A model generated the notes under the pieces. It did not search any database. It saw only the letters and a list, made by a program, of their open reading frames with translations, and had not been told where the DNA came from. Below, one piece after another: positions 23,315-33,876 of a stretch of 64,000 nt of DNA (positions within the stretch are counted from its first letter, which is position 1; every line of letters starts with the position of its first letter). Origin of the DNA: CAZEDU01 sp964511185. Its GTDB lineage: Bacteria > Myxococcota > Myxococcia > Myxococcales > Myxococcaceae. The position numbers and the translations under genes were made by a program. The stretch covers positions 1-64,000 of the forward strand of contig CAZEDU010000007.1 in the NCBI GenBank assembly GCA_964511185.1, given 5' to 3'.

Positions 23315-23563
23315 ATGCTCACCATCGTCATCAGCGTCGTCATTCTGGTCCTGGTCGGGGTCGCCCTGTACTCGTCCACCCGAGGCGGGGGCTCGAACGT
23401 CTCCCAGGCGGACTTGGGCGGCATCAACGCCTACGACTCGTACTACGGCAAAGACCGCTTCAAGTACGGCAGCGGTCCCCCGTGTGAGGACTGCGAGCGG
23501 GTCGGCTGCATCGGCGCGGGCCAGTGCTCGCACAGCTGCCACCGCCAGAAGAAGGCTAGCTAA
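23315..23563 (+). CDS. Small membrane protein with Cys-rich C-terminus
   Basis: 82 residues from ATG 23315, 54 bp from and divergent to dnaN. An N-terminal transmembrane helix (residues 3-19) is followed by a polar linker containing NAYDSYYGKDRF and a Cys-rich tail, CEDCERVGC then CSHSCH, with five Cys in 22 residues. The tail could bind a metal or form disulphides, depending on which side of the membrane it faces. I do not recognise a family. It is close to, and in the same direction as, the ATP-grasp gene of the graspetide locus (32-bp gap). Confidence 0.65.
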   Translation: MLTIVISVVILVLVGVALYSSTRGGGSNVSQADLGGINAYDSYYGKDRFKYGSGPPCEDCERVGCIGAGQCSHSCHRQKKAS

Positions 23564-23595
23564 CCGCCCGGCGCTGCGACGCTTTTCCACCTTCG

Positions 23596-24450
23596 ATGCC
23601 GGACGTCGTCCTGGTGACGTGCCGCGCGATGCCCGACTTCGACCCGGAGCACGCGCCGATTCAAGAAGCCTTGAGCGCGCGCGGGCTCAGCAGCGAGGTC
23701 GTCGCGTGGGACGCGCCGTATGACTGGGCCGCCCCGCGCGCGTGCGTGCTGCGCTCGACGTGGGACTACCACCTGCGCCGCGAGGAATTCTTGGCCTGGG
23801 CGGATCTGATCAGCCAGCGAACGCGGCTCTTCAACCCGGCCCACGTCGTCCGCTGGAACACGCACAAGGGGTACCTGCGCGAACTCGAGCGGCGCGGCGT
23901 CCCCGTCCTGCCGACCGAATGGGTGAGCGCGGCGTCCTTGAGCCTCGCGCAGCTGTGCGAGCGGCGCGGGTGGCGAGAGCTGGTCGTGAAGCCGGCGGTC
24001 TCGGCGGGGGCGTACCGGACCAAGCGCTTCGGCGCGGATCAACTCGAGGAAGCGCAGCGCTGGCTGGGCGCGCTCAGCGAGAGCGGCGACGTGCTGGTGC
24101 AGCCCTACGCCCCCCAGGTGGAGACGAGCGCCGAGCGTTCGATTCTGTGGATCGACGGGGCGCTCACGCACGCGGCCAAGCGGCCGCCCGTGCTCGCCGC
24201 GCATGCCCCGCCGCTCGACGCCATCGAGCCGGTGGACATCTCGTCGCAAGAGGAGCTGTTCGCCCACCGCGTGGTCGCGCCCTGGAAGGACGAGTTGCTC
24301 TACGCGCGCGTCGACTACGTGCTCGACGACACCGGGGAGCCGCGCTTGATGGAGCTCGAGCTGGTGGAGCCGTCGTTGTTCCTGCGGCTCCACCCGCGCG
24401 CGGCGGATCAGCTCGCCCACGGCATCGCGCGGAGGCTGCGCGCAGGTTAG
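23596..24450 (+). CDS. ATP-grasp (RimK-like) ligase, possible second graspetide-locus enzyme
   Basis: 284 residues. It shows ATP-grasp features: a lysine-containing strand LVVKPAVSAGAY (residues about 136-147), a Q-rich segment VLVQPYAPQVE (about 171-181), and a C-terminal metal-binding segment RLMELELVEPSLF. The pattern RSTWDYHLRREEFLAWAD resembles a widespread RimK/DcsG-like ATP-grasp family. Such enzymes couple carboxylates to amines or other nucleophiles using ATP. Its stop overlaps the convergent graspetide precursor stop by 4 bp. It may act on that peptide, or be an unrelated ATP-grasp gene lying close by; the sequence cannot decide. It is less similar to known graspetide ligases than the gene at 24958. 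Confidence 0.75.
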   Translation: MPDVVLVTCRAMPDFDPEHAPIQEALSARGLSSEVVAWDAPYDWAAPRACVLRSTWDYHLRREEFLAWADLISQRTRLFNPAHVVRWNTHKGYLRELERRGVPVLPTEWVSAASLSLAQLCERRGWRELVVKPAVSAGAYRTKRFGADQLEEAQRWLGALSESGDVLVQPYAPQVETSAERSILWIDGALTHAAKRPPVLAAHAPPLDAIEPVDISSQEELFAHRVVAPWKDELLYARVDYVLDDTGEPRLMELELVEPSLFLRLHPRAADQLAHGIARRLRAG

Positions 24451-24877
24451 GCCTTGCTCCCGCCCTCTTCACCGATGGCGAGCGTGGTGGCCTGGATGTC
24501 GCCACCCCCTTCTTCGCCCANNNNNNNNNNNNNNNNNNNNNNNNNNNNNNNNNNNNNNNNNNNNNNNNNNNNNNNNNNNNNNNNNNNNNNNNNNNNNNNN
24601 NNNNNNNNNNNNNNNNNNNNCCTTCTTCGCCCAACGCCAGGGTGGTGACCTTGGTGCCGCCCTCTTCCCCCAGCGCGTGCGACGTCTTGGTGCCGCCGCC
24701 CTCCTCACCGAGGGCCATGGTGGTGAACGTGTCCTCCGACCGGCGGCCGCGACCCTTCCGGACGCTGCCCACTTCCCCGCCGGCTTTGCCCTGCGACTTG
24801 CGCTTCTTCTTCGCCTTGCCCTCCACCAGAGCCGGCAGCGCGTAGTCGATGAACCCACGGATGACTTTCTTGCACAT
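24447..24877 (-). CDS. Multi-core graspetide (omega-ester peptide) precursor, plesiocin type
   Basis: Start ATG 24877, stop TAA 24447-24449; a 100-N gap interrupts the C-terminal half. A 13-base repeat flanks the gap, and joining the copies gives one continuous frame of 105 residues. The leader (~50 residues) is Lys/Arg/Gly-rich. Four cores follow: TTMALGEE (52-59), TSHALGEE (65-72), TTLALGEE (78-85) and TTLAIGEE (93-100), separated by Gly-rich linkers. This matches the TTxxxxEE core of plesiocin-group graspetides, in which Thr side chains are esterified to Glu to make bicyclic hairpins, often protease inhibitors. The ligase gene is divergent 80 bp away. The exact number of cores is not certain because of the gap. 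The second core has Ser in place of the second Thr. Confidence 0.85.
24521..24620. other. Assembly gap (100 N) inside the graspetide precursor
   Basis: A run of exactly 100 N, a usual placeholder length. The 13-base word CCTTCTTCGCCCA is present at 24508-24520 immediately left and at 24621-24633 immediately right. The contig ends therefore share sequence from the core repeat, and the true gap could be zero or could hide extra repeats. Confidence 0.95.
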
Positions 24878-24957
24878 GGCAGGTGTTCCTCTTCTCTTAT
24901 TCTCTGCGCCGAGGTCCCCGACGTTGCTTCCCCTGCGGCTGTTAAGCTCCCCTCTCC

Positions 24958-25902
24958 ATGCGCATCGGCATCCTGGGCGACCCCGAAGACCTGCAATCCG
25001 CGACGGTCGCCAAGGCCTTGAGTTCGCTGGGCGCCACCCCGGTTTGGGTGAGCCCCGACGCGCTGGAGCGCGAAGAGCCCTTCTCGATGAAGGACGGCCG
25101 CGCGGAGTATCGGGCCGAGAGCCTCGAAGACGTGCGCGCCTACTACGTCCGCCACACCCCCAGCACGATGGCGCCGGCGATGGAGCGGGACGATGCGCTG
25201 GTCCTCTTCGAGGACTGGTTCACCCACTACATGCACCGGCGCGAGCGCGCGACCTTCGTCATGGCCTGGCTGCTCCGCCTGCAGCACGAAGGGGTGCGCC
25301 TGGTGAACGGCCCGCACGCGGCGAGCGTGTTCCAGTTCAAGCCGTTTCAGCTCGACGTGCTGCGCCGCCTGGGCGCTCGGGTGCCGCGCACGTTGATCAG
25401 CAATGATCCGACCGCGGTGCGCGCCTTCCTCGCCGCGCAAAAGGACGTCATCTACAAACCGGTGATGGGCGGGGCGGTCACCCGGCGCCTCGACGGCGAC
25501 GCGCTCGAACGGCTCGACGACATCAAAAAGTCGCCCGTCATTTTTCAAGAGCGCATCGAAGGCGACGACCTGCGCGTGATGCTCATCGGCGACGAGATCG
25601 TCTCCTCGGTCGCCATTCGCACCCCGACCCAGCACCTCGACTTCCGGGACGACCCCGTCTACAGCGGCGGCGAGGCGCAGTACGAAGAGGTGACGCTGCC
25701 GACCGAGGTGGCCGCGCTCTGCCGCCACGCCGCGCGCGCCTGCGGCCTCACCTTCGCCGGCATCGACATCAAGCGAACCCGGGACGAATGGGTGTTCCTC
25801 GAGCTGAACAGCTCCCCCATCTACCTCGACGTGGAGCTCAAGCTCGGCCATCCGATCAGCGCCGCGCTGGCCCGCTGCTTGGTCGAAGGCGCGAAGGGCT
25901 AA
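24958..25902 (+). CDS. ATP-grasp ligase of graspetide type (PsnB/MdnC-like)
   Basis: 314 residues. The N-terminus is MRIGILGDPEDLQS. The central ATP-grasp region includes VIYKPVMGGAV (Lys in the ATP site), a FQERIEGDDLRVMLIGDE segment, and the C-terminal metal-binding FLELNSSPIYLDVELKLGHPI. This last block parallels FLExNxxGQ...E..TGLPI of microviridin and plesiocin ligases. Expected role: ATP-dependent formation of side-chain ester bonds between Thr/Ser and Glu in the precursor encoded divergently (80-bp spacer with both promoters). The ATG at 24958 is the only reasonable start. The following gene begins 5 bp after its stop, so the two are probably one operon. Confidence 0.85.
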   Translation: MRIGILGDPEDLQSATVAKALSSLGATPVWVSPDALEREEPFSMKDGRAEYRAESLEDVRAYYVRHTPSTMAPAMERDDALVLFEDWFTHYMHRRERATFVMAWLLRLQHEGVRLVNGPHAASVFQFKPFQLDVLRRLGARVPRTLISNDPTAVRAFLAAQKDVIYKPVMGGAVTRRLDGDALERLDDIKKSPVIFQERIEGDDLRVMLIGDEIVSSVAIRTPTQHLDFRDDPVYSGGEAQYEEVTLPTEVAALCRHAARACGLTFAGIDIKRTRDEWVFLELNSSPIYLDVELKLGHPISAALARCLVEGAKG

Positions 25903-25907
25903 GACCC

Positions 25908-26687
25908 ATGCACGGCCCCGTCATGCGCGCGCTGCTCACCTCTCTCGTCCTCTTCAGCCTCCCCGCCCTGGCCGTCGAGCGGCGCTTCGGGGCCACGCCG
26001 TCGACCCAGGTCACCGCGCCGGGCGCGCGCGCGTTCACCGTCGACACCGCGCCGCGGCTCCTCCGCGTGGGCCAGTACTTCCGCCTCGACAACCGCGCCG
26101 CGCTCGAGCTCGGGGTGGCGAGGAAGCTGCACACCGCGCTCGTCCTCGCCATCGACGCCGAAGCCACGGGCGGCCAGCGCGCCCTCTTCTCCTCGGCGCG
26201 CAACGCCTGGAAGTACCAGCTGCTCGACGACACCCGCCCCGTCTCGCTCGCGCTGGAAGGCGAGGTCGGCGTGGGCGCCCGCGGCGTCGACGGCGGCGTG
26301 CGCCTCATGCTCGAGCGGCGCTTCTCCCAACTGCTCCTCGCCGCGAGCTGGGAAGCCGCCGCGGTCACCCACCGCACGCGCGCGTACGACCCCGACTTCC
26401 GCCACGCCGCGTCGGTGGGCGCCGCCTACTTCGTGCACGAGCGCTTCACCACCGGCATCGAAGCCGTGCACGACGCGCTCTACGCCCGCGGCTACCAAGG
26501 CAGCGCGTTCTACCTGGGGCCGGCGGTGAGCTACGGCGCGCGCGCGTTCTGGCTGTCGCTCTCCTTCACGCCGCAGGTGGCCGCCTTCCTCCCGCCCGCG
26601 CGCACCGGGCCGCTCGAGCTGCGGGCGCACGAGCGGTTCGTCGCGCGCCTGGCCTTCGGCGCGTCGTTGGCGGATCCGGCGCGTTAA
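25908..26687 (+). CDS. Secreted, probably outer-membrane beta-barrel-like protein
   Basis: 259 residues from ATG 25908; the alternative ATG 25923 is as good. A signal peptide (RALLTSLVLFSLPALA) is followed by alternating strand-like segments with aromatic ends, and the protein ends in R, not F/W. Residues such as ALELGVARKLHTALVLAID and LAASWEAAAVTHRTR look like barrel strands. I recognise no family. It starts 5 bp after the graspetide-ligase stop and so is likely co-transcribed. It could be an export or receptor partner, or unrelated; that is inference from position. Confidence 0.65.
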   Translation: MHGPVMRALLTSLVLFSLPALAVERRFGATPSTQVTAPGARAFTVDTAPRLLRVGQYFRLDNRAALELGVARKLHTALVLAIDAEATGGQRALFSSARNAWKYQLLDDTRPVSLALEGEVGVGARGVDGGVRLMLERRFSQLLLAASWEAAAVTHRTRAYDPDFRHAASVGAAYFVHERFTTGIEAVHDALYARGYQGSAFYLGPAVSYGARAFWLSLSFTPQVAAFLPPARTGPLELRAHERFVARLAFGASLADPAR

Positions 26688-26696
26688 CTCCATCGC

Positions 26697-28049
26697 ATGG
26701 ACCTGAAGTCGAAGCTCCATCCGGTTTCCGACGCGCACTACGTGCTCGAGAAGCACGGCACGATGCGCACGCAGGCCGACCTGTTCCTCACCGAGCCCTT
26801 GCTGTTCGGGGACGGGCAGCTGCCAGGGCTCGACGAGATGACGCTCGGCCAGGTGGTGAACGCCGCCAGCTTCCCCGGCGCCACGCGCGTCGTCATCACG
26901 CCCGATTGCCACCTGGGCTACGGGGTGCCCATCGGGACGGCCATCGAGACCGACGGCACGCTGCTGCCGACCGCCGCCGGCTACGACATCGGCTGCGGCA
27001 TGGTGCAGCTGCGCACGAGCCTCACCGAAGAGGACGTGCGCGACGTCCAAAAACGGCGGACGTGGATAGACGCGGTGACCTCGCGCATTGGCGTCGGGGT
27101 GGGCCAGGCGCCGGCGCGCCGCCCCAAGCCGCTCGAGTCGCGGCGCTTCGCCGAGGTCATCCGCTACGGCGCTCAGGCGCTCGGCCGCACCACCGACGTC
27201 GCCGAGCGCGCCTTCCTGCCCGTCGACGACGACCGCGTCGACGTGCCCGCGCGCGCCGCGCAGAAGGCGGATCAGCTCGGCTCGCTCGGCGGCGGCAACC
27301 ACTTCTGCGAGATGCAGGTCGACGAGACCGGCCGCGTCTGGGTGATGCTCCACACCGGCAGCCGCGGCTTCGGCTGGAACATCGCCAAGCACTTCTTCGT
27401 CGAAGGCGCGGCGCGGCTGGGCCTGTCGGGCAGAGGCAGCGAGGATTCGATTTGGATCGACGCCGACTCACCCTTCGGGCGCGCGTACTGGAACCTGCAC
27501 AACATGGCCGCGAACTACGCCATCGCCAATCGGCTGATCATCGGCGAAGCGGCCTGCGAGGCGCTCGAGGAGGTCTATGGCGGCACCGCGAGCATCTACT
27601 ATGAAATCTCCCACAACCTGATTCAGCGCGAGCACGGCCGCTTCGTCTCACGCAAGGGCGCGACCCGCGCGTTCCCGGCGCGCCACCCCGCGCTCCGCGG
27701 CACCGTATGGGAGGGCACCGGCCACCCGATTCTGATCCCAGGCTCGATGGAGACCGGCTCGGCCATCCTCTTCGCGCGGGCGGGCGCGGCGAAGGCGCTC
27801 TACACGGTGAACCACGGCGCGGGCCGGGCGCTGTCGCGCAGCGAAGCCAAGCGCGTGCTCGACCAGCGCCAGACCGACGAGCGCATGAAGCGCGCGGGCA
27901 TCCTGCTCAACACCCGCTCCACACCCATCGACGAGTCGGGCCCCTGCTACAAACCGCTCGACCGCGTGCTCGAGGCGGTGGAGCGGGCCGACCTCGCGAA
28001 GGTGGCACACAGGCTTCGACCGGTCGCTTGCATCAAGGGCGCCGACTAG
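26697..28049 (+). CDS. rtcB: RNA-splicing ligase RtcB
   Basis: 450 residues. Visible RtcB hallmarks are YDIGCGM (Cys manganese ligand), GGGNHFCE, the HNLIQREH region and NHGAGRALSRSEA containing the guanylylated His. RtcB joins 2',3'-cyclic phosphate or 3'-phosphate RNA ends to 5'-OH ends using GTP and Mn2+. In bacteria it acts in RNA repair. No rtcA or rtcR regulator gene is visible nearby. It follows the outer-membrane-type gene by 9 bp, yet this may be simply dense packing; a link to the graspetide locus is not implied. Confidence 0.95.
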   Translation: MDLKSKLHPVSDAHYVLEKHGTMRTQADLFLTEPLLFGDGQLPGLDEMTLGQVVNAASFPGATRVVITPDCHLGYGVPIGTAIETDGTLLPTAAGYDIGCGMVQLRTSLTEEDVRDVQKRRTWIDAVTSRIGVGVGQAPARRPKPLESRRFAEVIRYGAQALGRTTDVAERAFLPVDDDRVDVPARAAQKADQLGSLGGGNHFCEMQVDETGRVWVMLHTGSRGFGWNIAKHFFVEGAARLGLSGRGSEDSIWIDADSPFGRAYWNLHNMAANYAIANRLIIGEAACEALEEVYGGTASIYYEISHNLIQREHGRFVSRKGATRAFPARHPALRGTVWEGTGHPILIPGSMETGSAILFARAGAAKALYTVNHGAGRALSRSEAKRVLDQRQTDERMKRAGILLNTRSTPIDESGPCYKPLDRVLEAVERADLAKVAHRLRPVACIKGAD

Positions 28050-28129
28050 GACGCCTTCTCTCCTACATCACCACCGAGCGATTCCGTGGGTCGCTGGAAC
28101 CTCCCGAGGTATCCTCCCGTCACTTGGTC

Positions 28130-30328
<2,199 letters not shown>

Positions 30329-30420
30329 GGCAGAGACGCGAGCAGATCGAGGAAGGCGGAGCCGGCAGTCCCCCGAGGGACGGCGGCGACCGAGCGGGGT
30401 TGTGAGATGCGCTCTAGCCG

Positions 30421-32592
30421 CTACTGCCCGTGGGGCGAGCCCGGCGAGAAGCCCAGGTCTTCGCGGTGGTCGTGATCCGCGCCGCCGAACGTGCCGACCC
30501 AGGGCTCCTGCGCGACGTCGATGCCCTCGAGCGCGAAGGTGTGGAAGCTGCCCGCGCTCTGCGCGAACGGCGGGTCGCAGCTCATGCAGGTCGACGCGCC
30601 GTCCATCAGCGCCATCGAGCCGGTGGCGATCTCCGCGAGCTGCGGCGCCGTCTTCTGCGCGTAGTCGAGCGTGCAGGCCCAACGCTCCACGCCATCGCTC
30701 GGGTTGCTGCCCACCAGCTGCAGCGCGCCTTGCCGCCGCTCGAAGGTGAGCAGCACCGTCTGCGGCGGAAGGTCCGCGCGGTAGCGCCACGAAGCGAGCC
30801 GAATCACCGGCGACTCGACGCTCGCGCCGGTCGGCAGCACGCGGTTCCACACCACCACGCCGGTCGACGCATCGAGCCCGCGCACCAACGTCGAACCCGG
30901 CGTCGGGCTGGGAATCACGCGGTCCGCCGTCACCACCGGACGGCCATAGCTCGTCTGGTACGTCGAGATGGAAATAGGCAAAGGCGAGCCGTCGGCGGTG
31001 AGGAACGGTTGGCTGCTCTTCTCCGGGTACAGCTTGCCGCGGCCGAGCGCGAGCTCACCGCCCACCATCTGCTCGAGCCGCTTCCAGCGCAGCAGCCCAT
31101 CGCGCGTGAACGAGACGAGCAGCGTCGGCGAGTGCGGCACCAACGGCGCCTGGCCTTCCTGCGAGGGTGAGAAAGAGACGAACAAGTTGCCCACCACGTC
31201 GGCCGCCATACCGAAGGGGTGCGGGTGGTTGCAGACCTCGAGCATGGGGTCTTTGATCTGCTGCGCGCTGACCAACGCCCCCGCCGCGTCGAGCAGCACC
31301 AGGAAATAGAGGCGGCACTGCGTGCCCGACGAGCTGCCGGTCGGGTAGCCCTCGAAGAGCGCGGCGAGCCGGTCCGAGCCGAGCGCGCCCAGCCGCGCCA
31401 TGAAGAGCTGCCCGACGCCGGTCAAGGCAACGAAGTCGGGCCGCGCGCTGGGCAGGTCGAACGTCCAGGCCGTCTTGCCGGTCGACAGGTCGATGGCCGA
31501 CACCTTGCCCGACGTCGTCGACGGGTAATCCGCGCAAACGAGCCTGCCGTTCCACAGCATGCAGCGCCGCGCGGGGGTGACGCCGTCCTTCGCGGCGGCG
31601 CGGTTGGCGCGCAGCTTGGGCACGCTGAAGAAGCCCATCAACGAGACCGCGCCCGACTTCTCGAGCACCAGGTCGTGCAGCTCGTTGTACGCGCCGCCCG
31701 TCGTCGCGGAGTCGAACGACCAGTTGGGAGTGAGCGACGTCGCCGCGCCGCGCACGCAGGTCGAGGCTTGGCAGCGACCTTCCGCCTGGCAAGGCGAAGG
31801 GTCGGCGCAGATGAAGCCATCGGGCGGGTCGCGCTGCACGCAGCTGCCAGCGATGCACACGTCGGCGACGTCGCAGGTGCGGGTCGGGCCGCACGTGGCG
31901 CCGTCGGGCGCCGGCGCCAGGCCGCAACCGAGCTTCGGGTCACAGGTGCCGACCTGGCACTTGCCGTCGCCCGGGCAAGGCGGCGCCGGCTGATGCTCGC
32001 AGCCGCTCACCGCGTTGCAGGCGTCGATGGTGCAGGCGTTGCCATCGTCGCAGCTCTTCTCGCTGCCCACGCACCGCCCCTGAAGACAGCTGCCCCCTTC
32101 GATGCAGGCGTTGTGCGGGTCGCAGGCCGTGCCGTCCGGCAGGTCCGTCACCTCGCACTGCCCGGTGGTGATGTCGAAGCGCGCGCTCTGGCAGCTCGAG
32201 GTCGAGCCGCAGCTCGGCACGTCCAGCGCGTTGCCTTCGATGTGCAGCTGGCCGATCAAGTCCTCCGCGTGCGCCGTCAGCGACACCGCGTGCGAGCCCA
32301 CCGCGTCGGGGCGAAACACCACGTCGATGCCGATGGCGCCGGTGGGCAGCTCGCGCGGCAGCTCGGAGAACCCGAACGGCGCGCCAGGCACCTCCCACGA
32401 GAGCGACAGCGGCGCCTTGCCCAGGTTGCGGATCCAGATCCGCGACCGCGCTTCTTGGCCAGGGTAGACGGGGCCCAACGTGAGGCTCTCGACGTCGAAG
32501 GCCAGCTCTGCGTTGGCCCGTTGAATCGTCTCACCACGGCATCCGGCGAGAGCGATGATCAGGAGAAGAGACGAAAGCCGCGACCAGGTCAC
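30421..32592 (-). CDS. Cys-rich lipoprotein with PQQ-like repeat region
   Basis: 723 residues with lipobox LAGC (Cys18). An immunoglobulin-like domain related to choice-of-anchor/ASH domains follows (LTLGPVYPGQEARSRIWIRNLG, about 35-120). Next are several Cys repeats (CDDGNACTIDAC, CQVGTC, about 130-275) and a C-terminal region with PQQ-like blade motifs (AIDLSTGKTAWTF, LDASTGVVVWNRVLP). Probably anchored at the outer membrane with a propeller head. Ligand unknown. It converges on the first kinase (92-bp gap) and is in the same direction as the TPR-like gene. Confidence 0.75.
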   Translation of the reverse strand: MTWSRLSSLLLIIALAGCRGETIQRANAELAFDVESLTLGPVYPGQEARSRIWIRNLGKAPLSLSWEVPGAPFGFSELPRELPTGAIGIDVVFRPDAVGSHAVSLTAHAEDLIGQLHIEGNALDVPSCGSTSSCQSARFDITTGQCEVTDLPDGTACDPHNACIEGGSCLQGRCVGSEKSCDDGNACTIDACNAVSGCEHQPAPPCPGDGKCQVGTCDPKLGCGLAPAPDGATCGPTRTCDVADVCIAGSCVQRDPPDGFICADPSPCQAEGRCQASTCVRGAATSLTPNWSFDSATTGGAYNELHDLVLEKSGAVSLMGFFSVPKLRANRAAAKDGVTPARRCMLWNGRLVCADYPSTTSGKVSAIDLSTGKTAWTFDLPSARPDFVALTGVGQLFMARLGALGSDRLAALFEGYPTGSSSGTQCRLYFLVLLDAAGALVSAQQIKDPMLEVCNHPHPFGMAADVVGNLFVSFSPSQEGQAPLVPHSPTLLVSFTRDGLLRWKRLEQMVGGELALGRGKLYPEKSSQPFLTADGSPLPISISTYQTSYGRPVVTADRVIPSPTPGSTLVRGLDASTGVVVWNRVLPTGASVESPVIRLASWRYRADLPPQTVLLTFERRQGALQLVGSNPSDGVERWACTLDYAQKTAPQLAEIATGSMALMDGASTCMSCDPPFAQSAGSFHTFALEGIDVAQEPWVGTFGGADHDHREDLGFSPGSPHGQ

Positions 32593-32704
32593 CCTGGAGC
32601 CCTCCCCAACGACCGCGAGTCACATCCGTGGGCTTCGAGCGCATCGAAGCAGCTCGCGGTGTAGGTGCTCTAGGTGTGCCGGTCGTACTCACCGGCGCGG
32701 CGGA

Positions 32705-33586
32705 TCAGGGAAGTTGACCGGTGCGATCCGCTGGAGGAAGGCGCAGCGGTGGAGGCTGCGCGAAGTAGAAGGCCGCCGCGGTGCCCGCCCCGACGGCGAC
32801 CACCGCCCCCACGATGATTGGCCACTTGCTGAAGCCGCTGTCCTCTTCCCGTTCGATTTCGTCGCTCGCGGGAGCCGTCCCTTGCTCGCGCTGCCGGGCC
32901 TGCGCGTCGCTCATGGCCGACTCCACCGCCTTGTTGGCAGCGACCGTCGCCTTCGGCCGCTTGGCCGCTGGGTTGATCAGCGAAGGGAAATACAAGGGCT
33001 CGTCTTCGGTCCCTTGGGCGTAGAGCAGGCCGTCGTTCGCGTCGCGCGCCTCGGCGTAGACCTCGATCGATTGCTCCGGCGGAAAGCTCATCGACAGCGG
33101 CTGGCCCGCCAGCACGGTGATCTGCCGGAACCGGTTCTCGCTCTCCAAGCGCGCGTACACCGTGAGCTCGGGCGCCATCGGCACGTCCTCGTGCAGCATC
33201 GCGGACAGGCTGCCAGAAGGCTCGCGGCTGAGGACGAGCTCGTTCCGCTTTCCTTCGACCAGCTTCTTCGCCGCTTCGAACGGCTTGACGATCTTCGCGC
33301 CCATCGACGCGTCGACCTTCTCGTTGGGGTCCAACATCAGCATCTTCACGAAGTGGTCGCGCGCCTTGTTCGAGTCGCCCATGAACGCGAGCGACAGGCC
33401 CAGGCCTTTGTATTGCTGCACCCGCTCCGCGCGGGACGCCCCTTCGCGCAGCGCCACTTGGTAGAACTTCGTCGCCTGCTCGAACTCCAGGTCCGCGAAC
33501 GCCTTCTCAGCCTTCTTCACCGCCGCGCTGGCGGCATGCGCCGCGAAGGACAACGTCAAGGTGATCAAGATCAACGCACGGCTCAT
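32705..33586 (-). CDS. Exported protein with TPR-like N-terminus and C-terminal TM helix
   Basis: 293 residues from ATG 33586, where a signal peptide (LITLTLSFAAHAASA) follows. Residues 22-110 look like tetratricopeptide helices (AFADLEFEQATKFYQVALREGA, YKGLGLSLAFMGDSNKARDHF). A middle domain with strands and a transmembrane helix (about 255-275, IIVGAVVAVGAGTAAAFYF) follow. Its divergent neighbour is a PEGA-type kinase. In myxobacteria such exported TPR proteins often neighbour kinases, but a link is inferred only from position. Confidence 0.7.
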   Translation of the reverse strand: MSRALILITLTLSFAAHAASAAVKKAEKAFADLEFEQATKFYQVALREGASRAERVQQYKGLGLSLAFMGDSNKARDHFVKMLMLDPNEKVDASMGAKIVKPFEAAKKLVEGKRNELVLSREPSGSLSAMLHEDVPMAPELTVYARLESENRFRQITVLAGQPLSMSFPPEQSIEVYAEARDANDGLLYAQGTEDEPLYFPSLINPAAKRPKATVAANKAVESAMSDAQARQREQGTAPASDEIEREEDSGFSKWPIIVGAVVAVGAGTAAAFYFAQPPPLRLPPADRTGQLP

Positions 33587-33876
33587 CGTGTTCCCTTTGA
33601 TGGGCTCTCCACCCAGGACCACTGTCATCGACGATCTAGAAAAGTGATCTGATCTAAATCGTGATGGCAGTCGGTCGGCAAAACTTGGGGAAAACGGCAA
33701 AACACAAATCCCTTCGACAGGATGCACGGATGGTGGGCTGAGGAAAACCCGCGCACTTTTCCCCTGCTTCCCACAACCCGTGTGCAGGTACGCTCGGCAC
33801 ACACAACCCCGCGGTCGAAACCCACAGGAAGACGACAGGTCTTCACCCTCGAAGTCCGCTACGCTCCCAGGGCCTC
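33587..33876. other. Divergent intergenic region between TPR-like gene and kinase 2
   Basis: 290 bp without a convincing gene. It is more AT-rich than the surroundings near 33636-33665, where GATCTGATCTAAATC lies, and it must carry promoters for both divergent genes. I saw no clear -35/-10 pair that I would defend. Confidence 0.5.

Noticed and set aside
26697..28049. RtcB as part of a graspetide operon
   Set aside because: RtcB is a widespread RNA-repair enzyme. Proximity alone does not show a functional link.
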